DNA from: DATIXD01 sp035518875
GTDB lineage: Bacteria; Pseudomonadota; Gammaproteobacteria; Methylococcales; Methylococcaceae
Reading direction: 5' to 3'
Assembly (NCBI GenBank): GCA_035518875.1
Contig: DATIXD010000269.1
Coordinates: forward strand, 1-6,658
Length of the DNA: 6,658 bases
The notes beneath the pieces are model-generated. The model had not been told where the DNA came from, did no database searches, and worked only from the letters and a program-made list of their open reading frames with translations. The position numbers and the translations under genes were made by a program. This document shows positions 1-6,480 of this stretch, one piece after another (position 1 is the stretch's first letter; the number at the start of each line of letters is the position of its first letter).

Positions 1-1106
1 CCGGCCCTGGTCGACGTCAACGCCCATCCGGCCAAACTGGAGGTGCGCTTCCGCGACAGCCGGCTAGTGCACGATTTTCTGTTCCGGGCGCTGCATCGCA
101 CGCTCGCCGATGACCGGCCCGGTGCCATCCCCCCACGCTTCTCGCAAGGGGGCAGTGCTGTTGAATTGAGCGCCACGTCGCCAGTTGGCCCTCCTTCCCC
201 CCTCGGGGGAAGGTTGGGATGGGGGCGATCAAATGAGCTGTCTCGGCCTTTTTTAGGTCGCCCCCACCTATCCTCCCCCGTAGGGGGAGGGACTGAACCT
301 GGCGCGTCAGTCGCTAATTCAACAACATCGTCCCAGGGGGAGAAGGGTTTAGAGGCATCGGTCCCGCCCGCTGGTTCAGCGGCGCGTCCATTGCCATCTT
401 TTGCGCGGCCGGTTCATCAGCCTTCCTTGCCGCTGCAGGTGGCAGAATCGCTGCGGGCTTATGCCGATCTTTACTCGCCCCCGAAAGACATACGGCTTCA
501 AGACCCATCCGATCAGGATCAGGCGCACCCCCCGCTGGGGCAGGCCATCGCCCATCTCCACGGCATTTATATCCTTGCGGAAACCGCAAACGGCCTGGTG
601 CTGGTCGATGGACACGCAGCCCACGAGCGGGTGACTTACGAGAAATTGAAGAAACAGTGCCAAGCCGGCGGGATTTCCAGTCAGCCGTTGTTGCTGCCCA
701 TCCGCGTCCGGTTGAGCGAGGCCGAGGCGGATCTCGCCGAGGAATTTTGCGGAGAGTTCGCCCGCCTGGGCGTGGAATTGACCCGCTCCGGGGTCGACAC
801 CGTACTGGTGCGGGCCTTGCCGGCCTTGCTTTCCGGTGCGGATGCAGAAGGCTTGGTGCGCGACGCACTCGCCGACCTGAACCAGCACGGCCGCAGTCTG
901 CGCCTCGAACAGGCGCTGAACGCCGTGCTGGCGACGATGGCCTGCCACGGTTCGGTGCGCGCCCATAGACGGCTGACGATCCCTGAGATGAACGCCCTGC
1001 TGCGCGAGATGGAGGCGACCGAGAACAGCGGCCAGTGCAACCACGGACGTCCCACGTGGATCGAGCTGAGCGCGAAGGATCTGGACAAGTTCTTCCTGCG
1101 CGGGCA

Positions 1107-1110
<4 letters not shown>
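1..1110 (+). CDS. mutL: DNA mismatch repair protein MutL (C-terminal part, 5'-truncated by window)
   Basis: MutL links mismatch recognition by MutS to strand incision. Frame 1 is open from the first base. It begins with the conserved end of the GHKL ATPase/transducer domain (VDVNAHPAKLEVRF, bases 13-54), which lies near residue 300 in the family, so roughly 300 residues are missing upstream. A long low-complexity linker follows (about bases 115-430), and then the C-terminal dimerisation domain. That domain has a DxHAxxExxxxE endonuclease motif (VDGHAAHERVTYE, Asp codon 607-609; the usual DQHA/DMHA reads DGHA), an ACHGSVRAHRRL segment near 940-975 and a C-terminal CNHGRPT (about 1035-1055, usual CPHGRP). 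These three motifs are typical of MutL proteins with their own nickase activity and absent from E. coli MutL. The linker contains an in-frame palindromic repeat, listed separately, and the protein is probably about 670 residues against 600-640 usual. The stop TGA at 1108-1110 overlaps the miaA start. Confidence 0.96.
130..345. repeat. Long imperfect palindrome (two inverted REP/MITE-like units) inside mutL
   Basis: Two copies of a C/G-rich repeat face each other about a centre near 243. The inner arms TGGGGGCGA (220-228) and TCGCCCCCA (258-266) are perfect complements. Further out, each arm carries its own small hairpin: CCTTCCCCC (193-201) with GGGGGAAGG (205-213), loop 3; and CCTCCCCC (272-279) with GGGGGAGG (283-290), loop GTA. 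Symmetry continues outward: GTTGAATTGAGCG (160-172) mirrors CGCTAATTCAAC (313-324), and a weaker match joins about 130-150 with 330-347. The whole structure lies within the mutL linker and is open in the mutL frame, encoding a Gly/Pro/Ser/Arg-rich stretch unlike the flanking conserved domains. The layout resembles the BIME or MITE class of interspersed repeats. The family is not identified and the outer limits are approximate. Confidence 0.85.
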
Positions 1111-2040
<930 letters not shown>

Positions 2041-2051
<11 letters not shown>

Positions 2052-2087
2052 CTGCGCATTGCCTGCAGGGCGGCCGCTGCGTCAGCG
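2041..2087. terminator. Possible weak stem-loops between convergent miaA and mepA
   Basis: The 46-base gap between the two stop codons contains small dyads: GCAGGC (2041-2046) with GCCTGC (2061-2066), which begins inside the end of miaA, and CGCTG (2075-2079) with CAGCG (2083-2087) around a CGT loop. The second is followed on the plus strand by TAATGTTTGTCT, which is not a clean U-tract. Some transcription end is expected between convergent genes, but these hairpins are short and the call is tentative. Confidence 0.25.
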
Positions 2088-2097
2088 TAATGTTTGT

Positions 2098-2922
2098 CTA
2101 CGGCTTTCCCAACACGGCGAGGCATTCCGCCGGCAGCGGTGGTTTGGGGGGCGGCGGTGGGCCCGGCGGGTGGGGTTCGAACCACCAGTTGAGGCTGGCG
2201 TCACAGCCGTCGCCGGACGGAATCGCTTCCTGCGGCTGACAGTCGGGACTGTTCGAGGGACAAACGAGGCGCATATGAAAATGGTCGTCGTGGCCATACC
2301 AGGGTCTTATCTTCCGCAGCCAGCTCCCTTTCGATTTTCTGCACAATTCCTGTTTGATGTAAGGATTGACGAAGATTCGGTCGACCTCGGGGATGCGCGC
2401 AGCCAGCTCCATCAGCGTGATGTGACGTTCGCTCCAGAGGAGATGGTCGAGGCTTTGCTTCGACGGGGTCAGCAGGGAAGGGGCGCTGATATTGGCGCGC
2501 TGCGCATCGGCGCGGCCGTAGACGCTGGGGTCGAGATTGAACCAGATGTCCGCGTCCAGCCCGGTTTGGTGGCTGCGGTGGCCGAAGGGCATCGGCCCCC
2601 CTCGGGGTTGTCCCAGATCGCCGATCTGAAGCACGCCGAGAGTCCGTTGCGCAGCCTGTTCGCCCACGGTCTGGATCGCCCGGACCAGCGAGGGATGACC
2701 GTAATGACGATGACGCTCCAGATGCATGACCATATAGCCCCTTCCCTCAAGCGGCAAAGGCGCGGCCCCGGCCAGACAGCCGTTGTTGGTCTGGCCGATG
2801 GCGCGCGGCGCTTCGTGCGTCGGGGCGGCAACGCTCGCCCATTCGCTGGCCATCGGGGCGATCACGGGAAGGAGGCCCAGCGTGAAGCAAAGCGCTGTGC
2901 AGAGCGATTTAACGCCGATCAT
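2098..2922 (-). CDS. mepA: Penicillin-insensitive murein endopeptidase MepA
   Basis: MepA is a periplasmic LAS-family metallopeptidase that cleaves D-alanyl-meso-diaminopimelyl cross-links in peptidoglycan. The chosen start gives 274 residues, the same length as E. coli MepA, with a hydrophobic signal peptide (residues about 3-25, cleavage likely near Ala-Ser at 25-33). The zinc-binding signature is present: GHRSHQTGLDADIW (His115, His118, Asp125) and GHDDHFHMRL with the His214-x-His216 pair. Six cysteines in the mature part (49, 194, 221, 228, 240, 267) match the pattern of three disulfides known in the family. A proline-rich stretch (252-264) precedes the last cysteine. The ATG at 2920-2922 has AGGGAG seven bases upstream; an earlier ATG at 2956-2958 would put charged residues before the signal peptide. 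It lies 60 bases after the phoH stop, on the same strand. Confidence 0.95.
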   Translation of the reverse strand: MIGVKSLCTALCFTLGLLPVIAPMASEWASVAAPTHEAPRAIGQTNNGCLAGAAPLPLEGRGYMVMHLERHRHYGHPSLVRAIQTVGEQAAQRTLGVLQIGDLGQPRGGPMPFGHRSHQTGLDADIWFNLDPSVYGRADAQRANISAPSLLTPSKQSLDHLLWSERHITLMELAARIPEVDRIFVNPYIKQELCRKSKGSWLRKIRPWYGHDDHFHMRLVCPSNSPDCQPQEAIPSGDGCDASLNWWFEPHPPGPPPPPKPPLPAECLAVLGKP

Positions 2923-2924
2923 TT

Positions 2925-2935
2925 GGGAGCTCCCT
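2925..2935 (-). promoter_or_regulatory. mepA ribosome binding site embedded in a perfect palindrome
   Basis: On the minus strand AGGGAG (2930-2935) lies seven bases before the mepA ATG, which decides the start. The bases GGGAGCTCCC (2925-2934) form a perfect 10-base palindrome overlapping this site. Any effect on translation is inference, since with no loop it is unlikely to fold as a hairpin on its own. Confidence 0.6.
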
Positions 2936-2982
2936 GAGGTTTGTTTGGGCGCTGGCATGTCGGGTCGGGCTTCCGCGATTTT

Positions 2983-4395
2983 CTACAGGCTCTCCGCCGC
3001 ATAATCCGCCAGCCGCGAGCGTTCGCCGCGCCGCAGGGTGATGTGCGCTCCGTAGGGCCAGGGTTTGAAGCGGTCAACGGCGTAGGTCAGGCCGGAGGTG
3101 GTGCCGGTGAGGTAGGGCGTATCGATCTGGCCGATATTGCCGAGACAGACGATCTTGGTGCCGGGGCCGGCTCGGGTGATGAGGGTCTTCATCTGCTTGG
3201 GCGTCAGATTTTGCGCCTCGTCGAGGATGATGTAGCGGTTCAAAAAGGTGCGACCGCGCATGAAGTTGAGCGAGCGTACCTTGACCCGGTTGAGCAGCAG
3301 GTTGCTGGTTGCCGCCCGCTCCCAGCTGGTGCTGTCGCCGTGACTGTTGAGGAGTTCCAGATTGTCTAGCAGCGCGCCCATCCAGGGCGTCATTTTTTCC
3401 TCCTCGCTTCCTGGCAGGAAACCGATATCTTCGCCCAGCGGGATGGTTTCCCGGGTCATGATGATTTCCTTGAAGAGTTTGTCGTCCAGCGTCTGGGTGA
3501 GGCCTGCGGCCAGGGTCAGCAGGGTCTTGCCGGTGCCCGCAGTGCCGAGCAACGTGACGAAGTCGATTTCCGGATCCAGCAGGACGTTGAGGGCGAAATT
3601 CTGCTCGCGGTTGCGCGCCTGGATGCCCCAGACGTCACGCTGGGGCGTGCGAAAATCGCGTGCCAGCTCGATGGTGGCGGTTTGGCCTTGGCAGGAGCGG
3701 ACGATGGCCTCGAAGTTGGATTCGTCGTCCAGGTAAAGGAACTGGTTCGGATACCAATCCTTGACCAGGGGACCGCTGACTTTGTAGAACGTGCGGCCGC
3801 GGCCGTCCTGCCAGGAATCCATCTTCTTGCCGTGGGTTTCCCAGAAGTCGTGCGGCAACTCCCCGACACCGCTGTAGAGCAGGTTGATGTCGTCGAGTAC
3901 CTGATCGCTGTAATAGTCCTCCGTCCGGATGCCGAGCACGGAAGCCTTGATGCGCATGTTGATGTCCTTGGACACCAGGACCACCTGAGCATCGGGATGT
4001 TCCTTGGCCAGCGCCAGAGCGGTCGCCAAGATGGTGTTATCCGGCATGTCTCCCGGCAGACTTTCTGGCAGCACGGATTTCATGCGCTTGACCTGGAAAA
4101 ACATCCTGCCGCTGCATTTTTCGTCGACCCGGGCCGCATACTGGAGTTGCGAGAGCGGAATGCCCTCGCTGATGACTTGAATATCGGCGTGCTGGATCAG
4201 TTCGTCCAGGAACCGGCTGGCCTGGCGCGCGTTGCGCGCGACCTCGGAAAGCCCCTTCTTCAAATGATCGAGTTCTTCCAGGACGATCATGGGAATATAG
4301 ATATCGTGTTCCTGAAAGCGGAACAGCGAAGAGGGATCATGGATCAGGACATTGGTGTCGAGGATGAAAAGCCTTTTTTCGTTATCGATGGTCAT
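2983..4395 (-). CDS. PIN domain-PhoH family ATPase fusion (YlaK/PhoH2 type)
   Basis: This 470-residue protein fuses an N-terminal PIN ribonuclease-like domain to a C-terminal PhoH P-loop ATPase. The PIN part (about 1-150) opens with FILDTNVLIHDP and shows the acidic set Asp13, Glu40/41 (VLEELDHLKKG), Asp119 (MPDNTIL) and Asp144 (VSKDINMR), consistent with a metal-binding nuclease site. The ATPase part (about 260-470) has Walker A LGTAGTGKT (283-291), ETIPLGEDIGFLPG (316-329), Walker B IILDEAQN (389-396) and the GNIGQID segment (419-425). Related PIN-PhoH proteins have been described as RNA helicase/ribonucleases, so a cytoplasmic RNA role is likely, though the exact substrate is not known. 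The start at 4393-4395 is chosen because it directly precedes the PIN core; an in-frame ATG at 4513 would overlap bcp and add unrelated sequence. No good Shine-Dalgarno precedes it. It lies 88 bases after bcp. Confidence 0.93.
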   Translation of the reverse strand: MTIDNEKRLFILDTNVLIHDPSSLFRFQEHDIYIPMIVLEELDHLKKGLSEVARNARQASRFLDELIQHADIQVISEGIPLSQLQYAARVDEKCSGRMFFQVKRMKSVLPESLPGDMPDNTILATALALAKEHPDAQVVLVSKDINMRIKASVLGIRTEDYYSDQVLDDINLLYSGVGELPHDFWETHGKKMDSWQDGRGRTFYKVSGPLVKDWYPNQFLYLDDESNFEAIVRSCQGQTATIELARDFRTPQRDVWGIQARNREQNFALNVLLDPEIDFVTLLGTAGTGKTLLTLAAGLTQTLDDKLFKEIIMTRETIPLGEDIGFLPGSEEEKMTPWMGALLDNLELLNSHGDSTSWERAATSNLLLNRVKVRSLNFMRGRTFLNRYIILDEAQNLTPKQMKTLITRAGPGTKIVCLGNIGQIDTPYLTGTTSGLTYAVDRFKPWPYGAHITLRRGERSRLADYAAESL

Positions 4396-4483
4396 GGGAT
4401 TACGAGGGCCGTTTGGCGTTATGGGGGATTTATGGGTGAGCAGCGGCGTGGGCCTTCGCCCCGCTTTTTCAGCGCGCCGGGAA

Positions 4484-4960
4484 TCAGGCGTTTTCCAGTT
4501 CTCGCAGGGCTTCAAGCACCTCCTGGGAATGGCCCTTGACGCTGACTTTTCGCCATTCGCGGGCCAGCCGGCCCTCCCGGTCGAGCAGAAAGGTGCTGCG
4601 TTCGATTCCTTGTACCTGTTTGCCGTACATGTTTTTCATCTTGATCACGTCGAACAGCCGGCAAAGACTTTCGTCCGCATCCGAAATCAGCTCGAAAGGG
4701 AACTCGTGTTTGCATTTGAAACCTTCATGGGACTTCACGCTGTCTCTGGACACGCCGAGAATTTCGGCTTTCAGGCGCTCGAATTCCGGGGCGAGATCAC
4801 GAAAATCCTGCCCTTCCTGGGTACAACCCGGGGTGTTGTCCTTAGGATAGAAGTAAAGGATCACGTACTTGCCCTTAAGCATAGCAAGCTGAACGGTTTT
4901 GCCACCCGTCGACGGGGCGGTGAAATCGGGGACGGGTTGCCCAAGGGCGATGGCGCTCAT
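4484..4960 (-). CDS. bcp: Thioredoxin-dependent thiol peroxidase, Bcp/PrxQ-type peroxiredoxin
   Basis: Bcp reduces hydrogen peroxide and organic hydroperoxides in the cytoplasm using thioredoxin. The 158-residue protein has the thioredoxin fold and the peroxidatic motif YPKDNTPGCT with Cys46 and the supporting Thr43. The later conserved blocks ILGVSRDSVKSHEGF (67-81), FPFELISDADESL, KNMYGKQVQGIERSTFLLD and EWRKV are all present. E. coli Bcp has a second cysteine five residues after the first; here that position is not Cys. Cys83 is the better candidate for a resolving residue, close to the Cys48-Cys84 pair known for Xanthomonas PrxQ; Cys100 is also present. The ATG is preceded by a strong AGGAGG (4970-4975) at nine bases. 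It follows gcvR by 17 bases, the same gcvR-bcp order as in E. coli, so one transcript is likely. Confidence 0.96.
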   Translation of the reverse strand: MSAIALGQPVPDFTAPSTGGKTVQLAMLKGKYVILYFYPKDNTPGCTQEGQDFRDLAPEFERLKAEILGVSRDSVKSHEGFKCKHEFPFELISDADESLCRLFDVIKMKNMYGKQVQGIERSTFLLDREGRLAREWRKVSVKGHSQEVLEALRELENA

Positions 4961-4969
4961 GGGGAGGTT

Positions 4970-4975
4970 CCTCCT
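4970..4975 (-). promoter_or_regulatory. Strong ribosome binding site of bcp
   Basis: A consensus AGGAGG on the minus strand lies in the 17-base gcvR-bcp gap, nine bases before the bcp ATG. It is the best Shine-Dalgarno in the window, so bcp probably has efficient independent initiation even if it is co-transcribed with gcvR. Confidence 0.7.
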
Positions 4976-4977
4976 GG

Positions 4978-5505
4978 TCAGCGTTTGACCGGTTCAAGGA
5001 TGGCGTCGAGGTTCTGTCGATCGCAGAATTCCAGAAACTCATCGCGCAAGGAAACGATTTTCATCCCGGCGGGAATCTTGACGATCAGGTGCGCCAGGAA
5101 CAGCGGCGCATTGCTGTAAGGCGCGGGGTAACGGCTGGAGCTGAGGTCCAGAACCTTGATGTGCCGGCTGGAGAAAAAAGCGGCCACCTCGTGGATGTTA
5201 TCGAGTTGATCGCTGGCAAAGATGTCGACGGCGTAGGGCACGACGTTTTCATCCTCGTCCCGTTTTTCCTTGCTGCGCAGCAGACTGATTTTCAATCGGT
5301 AGCGGCTGGCCAGGGATTCCAGCGCGTTTTCGAGTTTGACGATATGGTTCCAGTTGCCATCGACCATGAGGTGAGCGGCGAACTCCATGCCCAGTTCAGT
5401 CATTCGGCTTTCCAGGATGTTGCATTTGCACTCCTTGATGGCGCGGGTCATTTCCACGATCAGATCGGGGTGGTCTTCTCCGGCGAGGGTGATGACAAGC
5501 TGCAT
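4978..5505 (-). CDS. gcvR: GcvR-like glycine cleavage system regulator (two ACT domains)
   Basis: GcvR-type proteins are small cytoplasmic ACT-domain proteins. In E. coli GcvR binds GcvA and blocks activation of the glycine cleavage operon when glycine is low. The 175-residue product starts MQLVITLAGEDHPDLI, the typical first strand and helix of an ACT domain (about 1-72), and has a second ACT-like repeat from about residue 90 (PYAVDIFASDQLDNIHEVAAFF) to 170. There is no DNA-binding domain, as expected. The ATG at 5503-5505 is preferred over one at 5563-5565, because the intervening 20 residues are not conserved-looking and would overlap the likely promoter area; GCGAGA lies upstream as a weak ribosome site. 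The position immediately before bcp supports the name. Whether it really controls gcv genes here is inference, since neither gcvA nor gcvTHP is in the window. Confidence 0.88.
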   Translation of the reverse strand: MQLVITLAGEDHPDLIVEMTRAIKECKCNILESRMTELGMEFAAHLMVDGNWNHIVKLENALESLASRYRLKISLLRSKEKRDEDENVVPYAVDIFASDQLDNIHEVAAFFSSRHIKVLDLSSSRYPAPYSNAPLFLAHLIVKIPAGMKIVSLRDEFLEFCDRQNLDAILEPVKR

Positions 5506-5536
5506 GACGTTCGATATCTCGCTAAAAAATACACGA

Positions 5537-5565
5537 AGTTTACCACTTTCCGCGCGCATTCCCAT
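5537..5565 (-). promoter_or_regulatory. Candidate gcvR-bcp promoter
   Basis: Reading leftward before gcvR, TAAACT (5537-5542) is a fair -10 hexamer, with a poor -35 candidate ATGGGA about 17 bases upstream (near 5560-5565). AT-rich sequence (TGTATTTTTTAG) lies just downstream. This is the most AT-rich spot between yqaA and gcvR. The call rests on weak hexamer matches. Confidence 0.25.
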
Positions 5566-5614
5566 CGGCGCGGAATGGGCGGCAAGCGCATCGTATGCGG
5601 CAGCGAACGATGCG
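5557..5614. repeat. Inverted repeats in the yqaA-gcvR intergenic region
   Basis: Two dyads lie in the 126-base gap. CGCATCGT (5587-5594) and ACGATGCG (5607-5614) are perfect 8-base complements with a 12-base loop. CATTCC (5557-5562) and GGAATG (5572-5577) form a 6-base stem with a 9-base loop, overlapping the candidate promoter. Neither is followed by a clear T-tract leftward, so a factor-independent terminator for yqaA is doubtful. They could be a terminator of another kind, an operator for gcvR, or chance. Confidence 0.45.
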
Positions 5615-5631
5615 GCTTCCTTCGTCCTCGT

Positions 5632-6090
5632 TTAAGCGAACAAATAAACAATCGCCCCGTACCGAACCAGCTTGCCCAAGGCGATTGCGACAACCGAGGC
5701 CAAAAAGGGCAGCCTGAGCCAGCCCGCCGCGAAACACAAGGCGTCGCCCACCACCGGCAGCCAGGACAGCAGCAGAATGGGCGTGCCAAAGCGGCGTACG
5801 GAGTGGACGGCCTTGCGCTGGCGCTCTTGTTTAAGGTTTTCCACAGGATAACGCCGCGCCGCCCCCAAGCCCAATAACCAGGTCGTCACCGCCCCCAGGG
5901 TGTTGCCGAAGGTCGCGGTCAGCAACAGAAGGGAAGCCGGCGTTTCCCCCAGGTTCACCAGATAGGCTAGCACAGCCTCCGAACCGCCCGGCGCCAGCGT
6001 AGAAGAAACGAATGCGCTGACGAACAAGCCCCAAACGCCGATCGAACCCTCAACACCTTCCACAAGCATCACCCGGCTTAAAAACCACAT
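5632..6090 (-). CDS. yqaA: YqaA family (DedA/SNARE-associated type) inner membrane protein
   Basis: The product resembles E. coli YqaA, a small membrane protein distantly related to the DedA family, of unknown exact function. Conserved blocks are FVSAFVSSTLAPGGSEAVL (start of the match), LTATFGNTLGAVTTWLLG and LLLSWLPVVGDALCFAAGWLRL, ending with LGKLVRYGAIVYL. In the 152-residue version, hydrophobic segments lie at about 17-35, 52-75, 102-125 and 128-150, with a basic cytoplasmic-type loop (79-101) between the second and third. The SWLPVVGD block is a family hallmark. The start is uncertain: ATG at 6088-6090 is chosen, ATG at 6067-6069 is also possible, and the far upstream ATG at 6199-6201 adds about 37 polar residues with no family counterpart. 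No strong ribosome site marks any of them. It lies next to mobile-element debris and 126 bases before gcvR. Confidence 0.86.
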   Translation of the reverse strand: MWFLSRVMLVEGVEGSIGVWGLFVSAFVSSTLAPGGSEAVLAYLVNLGETPASLLLLTATFGNTLGAVTTWLLGLGAARRYPVENLKQERQRKAVHSVRRFGTPILLLSWLPVVGDALCFAAGWLRLPFLASVVAIALGKLVRYGAIVYLFA

Positions 6091-6230
6091 TTTATCTCGG
6101 AATATCGCCAAACCTGTAGCAGGATGGCGGCCACGACAGGGCGAAACTGCCCCAACCAAGTTTTCTTGTTCGGACAATAGGTTGTCATCGGGGCTGAGCA
6201 ATATCTCTTCGCAAGCGTATAAAGCACCTC
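6091..6230. other. Intergenic region between yqaA and the DUF4338 remnant
   Basis: No gene is recognised here. It should hold the yqaA promoter (leftward) and the lost promoter of the DUF4338 gene (rightward). A TATAAA (6218-6223) lies just before the DUF4338 match, but there is only a poor -35 (TGAGCA, 6195-6200). TTGTCA at 6182-6187 has no partner at a usable distance. Nothing else stands out. Confidence 0.4.
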
Positions 6231-6480
6231 GACATCCAACTGTCCGGGACTTCGTGCTTGAACCTTCGAGAGATCATCCTACAGCCGGTTACGTCCACCG
6301 AAGAGGCGCGCTTCCGATCCTTGATGCAGGCGCATCACTGCTTGGTAGTTTTGCCGAAGATTGGCCATACGCTGTGATATGTGGCCTCCTGGCACGACGA
6401 GTGGGTGGCCTTGCTGAGCTTCTCTGCCGCCACCTGGAAGTGCGCGGCGCGTGATACCTGGGTCGGGTGGGATTTCCGCC
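6231..6480 (+). pseudogene. DUF4338 (DruA-like) protein, 5' remnant with in-frame stop, cut by IS256-type element
   Basis: In the frame where codons start at 6231, the translation reads LNLREIILQPVTSTEEARF, then RSLMQAHHCLVVLPKIGHTL, stop, YVASWHDEWVALLSFSAA, then TWKCAARDTWVGWDFRR. This is the N-terminal part of the DUF4338 family, as I recall its consensus (HHYLGALPKIGHTLWYVA...WVALLSFSAAAWKCAARDxWIGWDFRxQYDRL). The TGA at 6375-6377 stands where Trp (TGG) is expected. The match ends at the IS boundary, so the C-terminal half is missing. No clear ATG is seen; TTG 6258-6260 is one option and the true start is unknown. DUF4338 proteins occur alone, with transposases, and as DruA of Druantia anti-phage systems. 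No other Druantia gene is visible, so a defence role is not supported here. Confidence 0.82.

Noticed and set aside
2059..2937. Long plus-strand open frame of 292 codons opposite mepA
   Set aside because: It is an antisense shadow of a GC-rich gene. MepA on the minus strand has full-length family motifs, and the plus product has none.
4396..4483. Hairpin AGCGG...CCGCT in the bcp-phoH gap as a terminator
   Set aside because: Five-base stem with a large loop and no T-tract; too weak to call.
4396..4515. N-terminal extension of PhoH by 40 residues from an ATG at 4513
   Set aside because: It overlaps the end of bcp, has no family similarity, and precedes the normal PIN start.
3682..4539. Long plus-strand open frame opposite phoH
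   Set aside because: Antisense shadow; the minus strand encodes a complete PIN-PhoH protein with Walker motifs.
5506..5631. Glycine riboswitch upstream of gcvR
   Set aside because: The 126-base gap shows only two simple dyads, not the tandem aptamer structure.
5089..5877. Plus-strand open frame spanning gcvR and the end of yqaA
   Set aside because: It overlaps two recognisable minus-strand genes and shows no family features.
6182..6454. Plus-strand open frame of 90 codons and a minus-strand one (6279-6491) over the DUF4338 remnant
   Set aside because: The DUF4338 match lies in a different plus frame, with one stop. These frames have no recognisable content.
6231..6480. Intact Druantia anti-phage system
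   Set aside because: Only a broken DUF4338 fragment is present, with no other Druantia genes; solitary DUF4338 genes are common near transposases.
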